This document shows, one piece after another, positions 7,413-15,659 of a DNA stretch of 64,000 nucleotides (position 1 is the first letter of the stretch; every line of letters begins with the position of its first letter). Location: NCBI GenBank assembly GCA_910588335.1, contig CAJUQV010000009.1, positions 1-64,000 on the forward strand, read 5' to 3'. The position numbers were made by a program, and so were the translations under genes. This DNA is from an uncultured Ruminiclostridium sp. (GTDB lineage Bacteria > Bacillota > Clostridia > Oscillospirales > Ruminococcaceae). The notes under the pieces were generated by a model. The model was not told the DNA's origin and searched no databases. It was given only the letters and a program-made list of their open reading frames with translations.

Positions 7413-9137
7413 ATGGAACTCAGACAAAACGAACAATTTCTGAAAAAAGCGTACAACAAAGCGCTTCTGCCGTGCGTACTGTCGGTGCTGAGCGGCAATA
7501 TAAACATACTTGCGGACGGGATTCTGGTAGGTCAGAAGCTCGGCACAAACGCTTTAGCGGCGATAAATTTCAGCCTGCCCGTGTACCTTGTTTTGTGTAT
7601 CGCGGGCTCGTTTGTCGTGTCCGGAACGGCTATCCGCGCATCGGATGCAATCGGAAAAAACCGCGCAGATCAGGCGCAAAATCTCTACCGTATGTCTATT
7701 TTTTGGTGCGCGGCGGTTTCGGTTTTTATAACGATTTTCGGTTTGTTATTTCTGAAACCGCTGTCGCTTTTGCTATGTTCAGACGCTGATGTGATGCCGC
7801 TTGTTACGGAATATTCGGGCGTAACGCTCGCGGGCGCGCTGGCGAAAATACTTATCTACATACCGTTCTGGTTTCTGCGACTTGACGGACGGAACGGTCA
7901 GGTGACGCTGATGATGACGGTCATGGGAGTTGGCAACGTTGTACTTGATGTGCTGTTCTTATACGCGTTGGATATGGGAGTATTCGGAGCGGCATTGGCG
8001 AGCGTGCTGTCGACAGCGGCGGCGTGCATTCTTGGATTTGTGAAATTATGCGATAAAAAAAGCGGATTTAAATTCGGATTTTGCGTGAAAGCCGAGGGCG
8101 TGAAATTTTCCGAAATAGCCAAAGCGGGAAGTCCGTCGGCAGCGAATAACTTATTTCAAACTCTGCGTGTATCGGTTATAAACGCACTTCTGCTAAGCTA
8201 TTGCGGCAGCGAAACGGTGGCGGCGTTCACGGCGGTCAACTGTATCTGCGCGTTCGCGGAAAGCGTGACGAGCGGCGTTCCGCAAGCGGCTTCAGCAATG
8301 CTCGGAATTTACAGCGGCGAGCACGACAACGAAAGCACGCGGCTTTTAATGAAGCGGCAGCTCAAAAGCGGGATACCGTGCGCGCTGATTTTTTCCGCAG
8401 TAATTATCTTCGGTGCGGACTTTATATCACTTGCTTACGGATTGAATATTTCATTGCGGTTTGCATTTGCTTACCTGTCTCTCGGAATAATTCCCGCACT
8501 TGTAAACTGCGTTCTGTCAGGGTTTTATAACGTTTCGGGACAAAACCTTCGGGCAAATTCCATTATATTTTTGCGCGTGTTTTTAATGCCCTGCGCGAGC
8601 CTTTTTGCGCTGCTTTACCTCGGCCATAGCCCATGGCTGTTTTTGTTTTTGGGTGAAATATTAACGCTGATATTATGGTTTATTGCAACCGGAATTTCAC
8701 ACAAAAACCGTTCGCGGTTTTTATTGTTGAATAATTCACTTGAAAAATCGGGTAACGTAATAAATTTCTCCGTAAGCGGAGATGCGGAAAATATCTGTGA
8801 TGCCTCCGGCAGGATCACGGATTTTTGTGCGGATAACGGAATGTCGCCGAAACAGATAATGCGAATAAGTCTCGCGCTTGAGGAAATTATGATTCTGATC
8901 ACGGATAAAAATGAGATGGCGGTTGAATTTGATCTTCGCGTATATTCCTTACAGGGCGTTATCGGGATACGCATTCGCTACGGGGGAAACGACTTCAATC
9001 CGCTTGCCTATGCGGATAACGACGAGGAATATCTTGGGATACGCCTTATCGAGAGCATATGCGAACAGGCTATATATCAGCGCACGTTCGGCACGAATAC
9101 CGTGCAGATTTTTGTAGAGGGGGGAGTGTCCGCATAA
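7413..9137 (+). CDS. MATE efflux transporter fused to an RsbW-like domain
   Basis: 574 residues in two parts. Residues 1-437 form a MATE-family exporter of about 12 helices, beginning LPCVLSVLSGNINILADGI, the usual first helix with a substrate-site Asp. Residues about 445-573 form a soluble domain like the GHKL kinase fold of anti-sigma factors: a helix with ISLALEEIMILITDK, then YGGNDFNPL where the G1 box should be, then GIRLIES. The Asn of the N-box and the glycine-rich G2 lid are missing, so ATP binding is doubtful. ATG 7413 was chosen because it starts the first MATE helix; the site upstream is weak. It is followed with an overlap by the GH3 gene. The exported substrate is unknown. Confidence 0.85.
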   Translation: MELRQNEQFLKKAYNKALLPCVLSVLSGNINILADGILVGQKLGTNALAAINFSLPVYLVLCIAGSFVVSGTAIRASDAIGKNRADQAQNLYRMSIFWCAAVSVFITIFGLLFLKPLSLLLCSDADVMPLVTEYSGVTLAGALAKILIYIPFWFLRLDGRNGQVTLMMTVMGVGNVVLDVLFLYALDMGVFGAALASVLSTAAACILGFVKLCDKKSGFKFGFCVKAEGVKFSEIAKAGSPSAANNLFQTLRVSVINALLLSYCGSETVAAFTAVNCICAFAESVTSGVPQAASAMLGIYSGEHDNESTRLLMKRQLKSGIPCALIFSAVIIFGADFISLAYGLNISLRFAFAYLSLGIIPALVNCVLSGFYNVSGQNLRANSIIFLRVFLMPCASLFALLYLGHSPWLFLFLGEILTLILWFIATGISHKNRSRFLLLNNSLEKSGNVINFSVSGDAENICDASGRITDFCADNGMSPKQIMRISLALEEIMILITDKNEMAVEFDLRVYSLQGVIGIRIRYGGNDFNPLAYADNDEEYLGIRLIESICEQAIYQRTFGTNTVQIFVEGGVSA

Positions 9138-10795
9138 TGAAAACGAATTATGAACGGTTTGGCGGCGAAGCGCTGAAACGGCTCGAAATGTCAACAAAAA
9201 ACGCGGATACAGCGCAGACAAAATTTCTCCTCGATTGGTTGAACGAAAACAAAAATACCGAATTCGGCAAGCGATACAGCTTTGCACAAATAAAATCTGT
9301 TCGGGAATATCAGAAAAAAGTTCCTCTTTCGACCTATGAGGATTACGCCCTTGACATTGAGCGAATTATTGACGGAGAAAAAAATATTCTGACCGCGCGC
9401 GACACCGTATATTTTTGTATAAGCTCGGGTACTGTAGGTGATGAAAAATATATTCCGCTTACCGAATACGATTTTGAAGCCCACTATGTTTTTATGTACA
9501 AAGCGGTTTTCGGGCAGATACGGGAGTATTATAAGCAGCTTACCGAAGCGCAAATTTTCGGAAAAATTTTTCAGATAGGCGAGTTCGCGAAAACATATAT
9601 GCCGGACGGCAGAATGAACGGGATACGCTCAAGCTGCGTATATCAATGGCTGGATATAAACGGTGAATTTGATTCTTCCGATTACTGTGTTCCAAAAGAA
9701 ATTCTATTCCCCACAACTCTGGAGGATCAGCTGTATATCAAGGTGAGATTTGCGGTTGCTGAGCGCGATCTGACGGCAATACACGGCGTATTTATAAATC
9801 GCGCCGCAGGTGTAATAGAATATATCATTCGTAATTGGGAGCCTCTGCTGAACGACATTGAATACGGCACTGTTAGCGTTGACATCCCCGAAAAGCAAAG
9901 GAAATATATTACCGAAAAACTCTTTCCTGATCCCGAACGTGCACGGGAACTGCGGAGAATTCCGCATGAGGATCTGCACAAGGGAATCATCAAAAAAATC
10001 TGGAAAAACATGAAATACATTCTCGCGATAGGCGGCGACAGCTTTTTCTATTATACCGAAAAGATGCGCGAATACTCAGGCGGTATTCCTGTGCATTACT
10101 TTGTCTATGCCGCCTCGGAGGGCGTTTTCGGATTGGCGGAAAACGTTGACTCGGCGGACAGATATATTCTTCTGCCCGAATCGGTTTTCTTTGAGTTTAT
10201 CCCTGTAAACGGAGATCGTACACACCTGCTTATCGGCGATGTGAAGATCGGAGAAAAGTATGAACTTGTAGTTACCAACCGTTCGGGACTTTATCGTTAT
10301 AGGCTCGGCGACGTCGTCAAGATCGTTGGACTGCACGAAAAAGCGCCTGTTGTAAAGTTCTGCTACCGTCGAAATCAGGTGATAAACATTGCCGGTGAAA
10401 AGAGCAATCAGCAACAGTTCGATACGGCTATAAAGCGATTTGCGAAATTAGCGCAAACCGAGGTGCGAGGGTATTGCGTTCAAGAGGATTTTTCGGGGAT
10501 ATCGCCAAGGTATTTATTTTATATGGAGTGCAAAAATGCTCCCCGAAATGCGGACGCGCTCTTTGAGAAATGTATGTGCGCCGCGAATCCCGAATACAAA
10601 TCGTGCCTGAATATGCGCGAAATTAGACCGTTACATATCGAGCTTCTAAGGGAGGGCAGCTTTGAACATTATGAAAAAATACTTGCCGAGAGGGGCAAGC
10701 CTATGGCGCAAAGTAAAATGCCGCATTTTCTGAACACCGAGGAAAAGAAAAGCTTTTTTGCGTCACAGATCATACGCTTGGAGGAAAAAGCATGA
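9137..10795 (+). CDS. GH3-family acyl-acid amido synthetase
   Basis: A 552-residue protein of the GH3 family, enzymes that adenylate a carboxylic acid with ATP and couple it to an amine, usually an amino acid. Seen motifs: SSGTVGDEKYIPLT (about residue 95, nucleotide loop), YAASEG (about 323) and YRYRLGDVVKI (about 385). The family is best known from plants, but bacterial members occur. The ATG overlaps the MATE stop (TAATG) and a GGGGG-rich tract lies upstream; its stop overlaps the phosphatase ATG, so the three genes are translationally coupled. Nearby amino-acid importers suggest that the amine is an amino acid; the acid partner is unknown. Confidence 0.88.
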   Translation: MKTNYERFGGEALKRLEMSTKNADTAQTKFLLDWLNENKNTEFGKRYSFAQIKSVREYQKKVPLSTYEDYALDIERIIDGEKNILTARDTVYFCISSGTVGDEKYIPLTEYDFEAHYVFMYKAVFGQIREYYKQLTEAQIFGKIFQIGEFAKTYMPDGRMNGIRSSCVYQWLDINGEFDSSDYCVPKEILFPTTLEDQLYIKVRFAVAERDLTAIHGVFINRAAGVIEYIIRNWEPLLNDIEYGTVSVDIPEKQRKYITEKLFPDPERARELRRIPHEDLHKGIIKKIWKNMKYILAIGGDSFFYYTEKMREYSGGIPVHYFVYAASEGVFGLAENVDSADRYILLPESVFFEFIPVNGDRTHLLIGDVKIGEKYELVVTNRSGLYRYRLGDVVKIVGLHEKAPVVKFCYRRNQVINIAGEKSNQQQFDTAIKRFAKLAQTEVRGYCVQEDFSGISPRYLFYMECKNAPRNADALFEKCMCAANPEYKSCLNMREIRPLHIELLREGSFEHYEKILAERGKPMAQSKMPHFLNTEEKKSFFASQIIRLEEKA

Positions 10796-12402
10796 AAAAG
10801 CTCACCGGAATAGCGGGTAAACTTACGATAGGAGTAATTCTTTTCGGAATATTATTAGGAGCGGTGTGCAGTACCGTAGGATATATGGAATTTACCTCGG
10901 TACTGGAGCAGCAGTATAACGATTCGGCGTACGAGATCGCGGAAACGGCAAGGGCTATCTTAAATCCCGACAAATTCGAGCAATATCTCGAAACGGGACA
11001 GACCGACGAAGAGTATGATAGTATTCTGGCGCGATTGGACACGCTTACCGACGCGACAAACGTCACGTTTATATACGTCGCGAGGGTGAGCGGAGATTAT
11101 AAAACGCTTACATACATTTATGATACGGTAAATTCAAGTACGGGATTTGATCGTTATCCGTTAGGTTATACCGCATCAGATCTTGATGAAAAGCATACCG
11201 AGAACGTTATAAAAATTATGACGGAGGGCGGGCGCGCCGAAAAATACCTGTACTCCTACTCAAAGGAATCGGGCGCACACACGACAGCCGCTATCGACGT
11301 AAAAAAATCCAACGGAGAAATTATTGCCATGTTGTGCGTTGAAAAGCCTATGACGCGTCTTGAAAACGCCCGGAACGCCTACGTTCTGCACGTTATTTTT
11401 TGGACGCTCGGCGCGATAATTCTGTTTATTTTCGTGTATTCCATAATACTGCGTCGCGGCATTATAAAACCGATAGGAATGCTCACGAAAGAGGCTGAGC
11501 GCTTTGCGGAAACAAATCTGCCGTCAGCAAATCCGCTTAATATCACTCAGAGGGACGAGGTCGGAATACTCGCGCGTGCTGTTGAAAAAATGGAAACGGA
11601 CATTGTAGAGTACACCCAAAATCTCACAGCGATAACCGCCGAAAAGGAGCGCGTAAATACCGAGCTTTCGGTCGCAACGCGTATTCAGGCGAATATGCTG
11701 CCGAGCATTTTCCCGGCTTTCCCCGAGAGAAAGGAAATAGATATTTATGCGACCATGAACCCCGCGAAGGAGGTCGGCGGAGACTTCTATGATTTCTTTA
11801 TGGTGGACGAACGCCACCTCGCAATAGTTATGGCGGACGTGTCGGGAAAGGGAGTTCCCGCTGCGCTGTTTATGGTCATCGGAAAGACGCTCATAAAGGA
11901 TCACACACAGTCCGGCAAGGATCTGGGAGAGGTGTTCACCGAAGTCAACGAGCTGCTTTGCGAGTCCAACAGCGAGGGGTTGTTTATCACCGCGTTCGAG
12001 GGAGTGCTCGACTTATCGAACGGCGAATTCCGCTTCGTGAACGCGGGTCACGAGATACCATACATCTGCAAAAAGGACGGCAGATTCGAACCGCATAAAA
12101 TTCGAGCGGGATTTGTTCTTGCGGGCATGGAGAATATGCGCTATAAATGCGGTGAGATGCAGCTCGATGTGGGCGATAAAATATTCCAGTACACCGACGG
12201 CGTAACCGAGGCTACGAACGCGCAAAACGAACTTTACGGCATGGACAGATTGACGGCAATACTCGGCAAAAGCTCCGCGCTGCCTCCCGCCGAGCTGCTC
12301 CCCGTAATTAAAGAGGATATAGATAAATTCGTGGGAGAAGCCCCGCAGTTTGACGATATAACTATGCTTTGTCTTGAATACAAGGCGAGAATGGAGGGTT
12401 AA
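10792..12402 (+). CDS. membrane sensor with SpoIIE/RsbU-type PP2C phosphatase
   Basis: A 536-residue sensor. Helix 1 (about 12-32) and helix 2 (about 200-222) flank an extracellular region that may be a Cache-like ligand domain. A HAMP linker and a short coiled coil (about 223-305) lead to a SpoIIE-type phosphatase with GGDFYDFF (328), DVSGKGVPAAL (348), YTDGVTEA (466) and FDDITM (519), the metal-binding Asp residues being present. Such enzymes dephosphorylate STAS anti-anti-sigma proteins. No STAS gene is in the window. The next gene encodes an RsbW-like kinase, the usual opposing partner. Confidence 0.92.
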   Translation: MKKLTGIAGKLTIGVILFGILLGAVCSTVGYMEFTSVLEQQYNDSAYEIAETARAILNPDKFEQYLETGQTDEEYDSILARLDTLTDATNVTFIYVARVSGDYKTLTYIYDTVNSSTGFDRYPLGYTASDLDEKHTENVIKIMTEGGRAEKYLYSYSKESGAHTTAAIDVKKSNGEIIAMLCVEKPMTRLENARNAYVLHVIFWTLGAIILFIFVYSIILRRGIIKPIGMLTKEAERFAETNLPSANPLNITQRDEVGILARAVEKMETDIVEYTQNLTAITAEKERVNTELSVATRIQANMLPSIFPAFPERKEIDIYATMNPAKEVGGDFYDFFMVDERHLAIVMADVSGKGVPAALFMVIGKTLIKDHTQSGKDLGEVFTEVNELLCESNSEGLFITAFEGVLDLSNGEFRFVNAGHEIPYICKKDGRFEPHKIRAGFVLAGMENMRYKCGEMQLDVGDKIFQYTDGVTEATNAQNELYGMDRLTAILGKSSALPPAELLPVIKEDIDKFVGEAPQFDDITMLCLEYKARMEG

Positions 12403-12403
12403 A

Positions 12404-12811
12404 ATGAAGGAGCTTACCGTTGATGCGACGATCGAAAACGTCGCCGCCGTGACCGCTTTTGTGGACGAACAATTGGAGCAGCTCAATTGCCCGATGAAAA
12501 CTCAATGTCAGGTAGATGTGGCGATAGACGAACTGTTCGGAAACATCGCGAACTACGCTTACAATCCCGACATCGGTACTGCTACCGTGCGCGTCGAGGT
12601 CACGGAAAATCCCCTCGCCGTCGTGATAACCTTTATCGACAACGGTGTGCCATATGACCCTCTTGCCAAATCCGACCCGGACATCACACTATCGGCAGAG
12701 GAGCGCGAAATAGGCGGGTTGGGTATTTATATGGTGAAAAAGTCCATGGACGATATTTCCTACGAATACAAGGATGGCAAAAATTTTCTGAAGATCAAGA
12801 AAAACATATAA
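12404..12811 (+). CDS. RsbW/SpoIIAB-like anti-sigma serine kinase
   Basis: A 135-residue GHKL ATPase with an intact set of boxes: DVAIDELFGNIANYAY (N-box with Glu and Asn), FIDNGVPYDPL (G1) and GGLGIYMVKKSMDDISYEY (G2). Proteins of this family bind and inhibit a sigma factor, or phosphorylate a STAS partner. The ATG at 12404, one base after the phosphatase stop, has GGAGGG upstream. It is the intact single-domain counterpart of the degenerate domains fused to the nearby transporters, so it may pair with them. Whether its target is the sigma factor at 6671 is untested. Confidence 0.9.
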   Translation: MKELTVDATIENVAAVTAFVDEQLEQLNCPMKTQCQVDVAIDELFGNIANYAYNPDIGTATVRVEVTENPLAVVITFIDNGVPYDPLAKSDPDITLSAEEREIGGLGIYMVKKSMDDISYEYKDGKNFLKIKKNI

Positions 12812-12826
12812 AGGAGCGGAAATGAA

Positions 12827-14368
12827 ATGAAAACATTCAGAAAAGCTATGTGTTTCGTGCTGCTTTTTGCTGCCATGCTCACGCTCGTTGGCTGCGCTGG
12901 GAACAAAAATGACGAGCCGCAGGTCATAACGGATATATCGCAGCTTGCGGGATGCGGCATAGGCGTTGTAACAGGCTCGGCATTTGATACTATGACCGAT
13001 GAGTACATAGAAAACGCTGACAAACAGTATTACGAAAGCTATGCGGATCTTGCTGTCGCCCTATCCAAAGGAAAAATATCGGGATTTCTTGTGGATGAAC
13101 CCGTCGGACGTATGCTTTGCAACGAGCAAAAAGGATTACGCTTTTTAGATGATTATATCAGCCGCGAAAGCTATGCGTTCGCGTTTCCCAAAACCGATGA
13201 GGGCGGCGCGCTTCGCGACCGTTTTAACGAATTCCTTTCCCAAATAACCGCTGATGGAACTTTAGATGAGCTTAAAGATAAATGGCTGAGCGATGACGAG
13301 AACGCAAAAGCTGTAACTTATCCGCCCGAAAACGGATCTGCGGGAACACTGCGTTTTGTCACTGACAGCCGCACCGCGCCGTTTTCTTATGTAAAAGACG
13401 GGCAGATAGTTGGATACGATATTGATATACTGTGCAGTTTTTGCGAAAAGTACGGCTACGGTCTTGAAATTTCGGACGCGGATTTTGCGGCGATCATACC
13501 CGCGCTTGTAACCGGTAAGGCGGACTTGGTGGCTTGCTGCATCACCGTGACCGAGGAGCGTTCGGACAGCGTATATTTTTCGGATGCCAACTATGATGGC
13601 GGTGTGGTCGTGATGGTGGCGGACACAAGCGCGGCGGCAGAAAATATAGGATTTTTCGAGAGCCTAAAAGATAGCTTTTATAAAAACTTCGTCAAGGAAA
13701 AACGCTGGAAAATGCTGCTGTCGGGTCTCGGAATAACGGTTCTGATATCGGTGTGCTCCGGACTTCTCGGCGCGGCGCTGGGATTTGGCGTTTGTATGCA
13801 GCGGCGTTGTCAAAACAAAATACCGCGCGCTATTGCTGCCGTGTATATCAGAATTATGCAGGGGACGCCGATCCTTGTTTTTTTGATGATATTATATTAT
13901 GTTATATTCGGAAAAATCGATATATCTCCGGTTATTGTAGCGATAATCGGGTTTGCAGTCAATTTTTCCGCTTATGTTTCCGAGATGATGCGCACGGGTA
14001 TTGAGTCGGTCGACAAGGGGCAAAATGAGGCGGCTCTGGCACTTGGCTACACAAAACGACAGAGTTTCTTTAAGGTAGTATTCCCGCAGGCGGCAAAGCA
14101 TTTTCTCCCCGTTATCAAGGGCGAATTTGTTTCGCTGGTAAAGATGACCTCCATTGTCGGATATATCACGATACAGGACTTGACAAAAGCGTCCGATATT
14201 ATCCGCAGCCGTACATATGAGGCGTTTTTCCCGCTTATTGTTACAGCGATAATTTATTTTGCGATCTCGTGGCTGCTGACCATTGCGCTCGGCAGAATTG
14301 AAATACGTCTTGACCCCAAAAAGCGCAGTAAAAAGCGTAAAAGTCGGACAAAGGAGGTTAATTTATGA
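12827..14368 (+). CDS. polar amino-acid ABC importer: binding domains fused to permease, lipoprotein
   Basis: 513 residues. A lipoprotein signal ends LVGC (Cys23). Two periplasmic-type binding segments follow: about 35-145, which looks like only the second lobe of a family-3 binding protein, and about 165-270, which has the usual start RFVTDSRTAPFSYVKDG. A HisM/GlnP-type permease (about 285-495) carries the EAA loop NEAALALGYTKRQSFFKVVFP near 400. Fused binding-permease proteins are known for Gln/Glu/Arg uptake. The gene overlaps the ATPase gene by four bases. The binding part before the membrane domain appears shortened, so specificity cannot be called. Confidence 0.85.
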   Translation: MKTFRKAMCFVLLFAAMLTLVGCAGNKNDEPQVITDISQLAGCGIGVVTGSAFDTMTDEYIENADKQYYESYADLAVALSKGKISGFLVDEPVGRMLCNEQKGLRFLDDYISRESYAFAFPKTDEGGALRDRFNEFLSQITADGTLDELKDKWLSDDENAKAVTYPPENGSAGTLRFVTDSRTAPFSYVKDGQIVGYDIDILCSFCEKYGYGLEISDADFAAIIPALVTGKADLVACCITVTEERSDSVYFSDANYDGGVVVMVADTSAAAENIGFFESLKDSFYKNFVKEKRWKMLLSGLGITVLISVCSGLLGAALGFGVCMQRRCQNKIPRAIAAVYIRIMQGTPILVFLMILYYVIFGKIDISPVIVAIIGFAVNFSAYVSEMMRTGIESVDKGQNEAALALGYTKRQSFFKVVFPQAAKHFLPVIKGEFVSLVKMTSIVGYITIQDLTKASDIIRSRTYEAFFPLIVTAIIYFAISWLLTIALGRIEIRLDPKKRSKKRKSRTKEVNL

Positions 14369-15441
14369 TAACGATACGCAAACTCAAAAAAGAATATCCG
14401 AATATCACGCCGCTTCGTGATGTTAATGTCGAGATAAACAAGGGCGATGTAATTTCCGTTATCGGTCCGTCCGGAACGGGAAAGAGTACGCTACTGCGCT
14501 GTATCAACCGTTTGGAAACGCCGACCTCGGGAGAAATATTGGTGGACGGCGTTGATATATGCGACAAAAAAGCCGACCTTTCAAGGCTGCGCCGCAAAAT
14601 GGGAATGGTGTTTCAGAGCTTTAATTTATTCGGGCATATGAGCATTATCGAAAATCTGATGTGTGCTCCCATAGATTTGCATGGCAAATCAAAGAAACAG
14701 GCATACGAACGCGGCATGGAACTGCTGCAAACCGTAGGTCTTGCGTCAAAAGCGGATAATTACCCCGACGAGCTGTCGGGCGGACAAAAGCAGCGCGTTG
14801 CTATCGCGAGAGCTCTTGCGATGGACCCCGAGATACTTCTTTTTGACGAGCCGACAAGCGCTCTCGACCCCACTATGGTGGGCGAAGTCCTATCGGTCAT
14901 AAAGCGGCTTGCGGACGAGGGACTCACCATGCTTATTGTCACACACGAAATGAATTTTGCAAAAAACGTGTCAAACCGTATTTTTTATATGGACGAGGGG
15001 GTTATTTACGAGGACGGCACTCCGCAGCAGATATTTGAAAATCCCCAAAAGGAAAAAACTCGGAGATTTATAAAACAGCTTAAAGTGCTAAGCGAGGTCA
15101 TTGACAAAAACAGCTTTGATTTTCCCGCAATAAATTCCAAGCTTGAAGAGTTCGGACGAAAGCATATGATGTCACAAAAGCAGATATACAAAATGCAGCT
15201 TGCGTTTGAGGAGCTGGTTATGCAGAAACTTATCGGAGAAAATCAGGTCAGAGATATCCGTATGGACGTAGAGTATTCTGAAAAGGACGACACCGTCGAT
15301 ATGATATTTGGCTACGGCGGCGACGAATTTGATCCATTAGGTGATGAAAAGGAACTCACCGTCATAACACTGAGGGGGATCACCAACTCGGCATCTCACA
15401 AATATGACGAGAACGAAAACGTTATTGTTCTGAAGATATAG
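14365..15441 (+). CDS. GlnQ-type ABC ATPase with C-terminal RsbW-like domain
   Basis: 358 residues. Residues 1-240 are a full amino-acid ABC ATPase: GPSGTGKST (33), LSGGQKQRV (137), LLFDEPTSALD (158), THE (192). Family members normally stop there. Residues about 245-358 form an extra domain with YKMQLAFEELVMQKL, then YGGDEFDPLGDEKE, then ITLRGI. This follows the order of the domain on the MATE protein and again lacks the N-box Asn and Gly-rich lid. The ATG at 14365 has AAAGGAGG upstream. The fusion suggests that the importer is regulated through this domain. Confidence 0.9.
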   Translation: MITIRKLKKEYPNITPLRDVNVEINKGDVISVIGPSGTGKSTLLRCINRLETPTSGEILVDGVDICDKKADLSRLRRKMGMVFQSFNLFGHMSIIENLMCAPIDLHGKSKKQAYERGMELLQTVGLASKADNYPDELSGGQKQRVAIARALAMDPEILLFDEPTSALDPTMVGEVLSVIKRLADEGLTMLIVTHEMNFAKNVSNRIFYMDEGVIYEDGTPQQIFENPQKEKTRRFIKQLKVLSEVIDKNSFDFPAINSKLEEFGRKHMMSQKQIYKMQLAFEELVMQKLIGENQVRDIRMDVEYSEKDDTVDMIFGYGGDEFDPLGDEKELTVITLRGITNSASHKYDENENVIVLKI

Positions 15442-15453
15442 AAGGATAAAGGT

Positions 15454-15644
15454 ATGAAAAAAATATCATATCTATATGCTTGGTTCTTGTGTTTTTGACC
15501 GTTTTATCAGGGTGTAAAGGTAAGACCGCAGAGTTAGACGTTCTTTACGAATAGGCGGTGCACGACGCGGCATTCGCCTAAGACGAGGTCATGGTCGAGT
15601 TTACGGATACGACAGCAGAATTTATTGAACGATTAACAAAATAA
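15454..15644 (+). pseudogene. lipoprotein relic
   Basis: After GAAGGATAAAGGT an ATG opens MKKISYLY and then hits a stop. Shifting frame near 15477 gives LVLVFLTVLSGCKGKT, a clear lipoprotein signal with lipobox LSGC. That frame then meets TAG at 15552 and TAA at 15579 and ends FTDTTAEFIERLTK with TAA at 15642. One frameshift plus two stops mark a decayed small lipoprotein gene, perhaps a sensor or binding protein of this transport locus. Confidence 0.7.
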
Positions 15645-15659
15645 TGTGAGGTGTTACAA

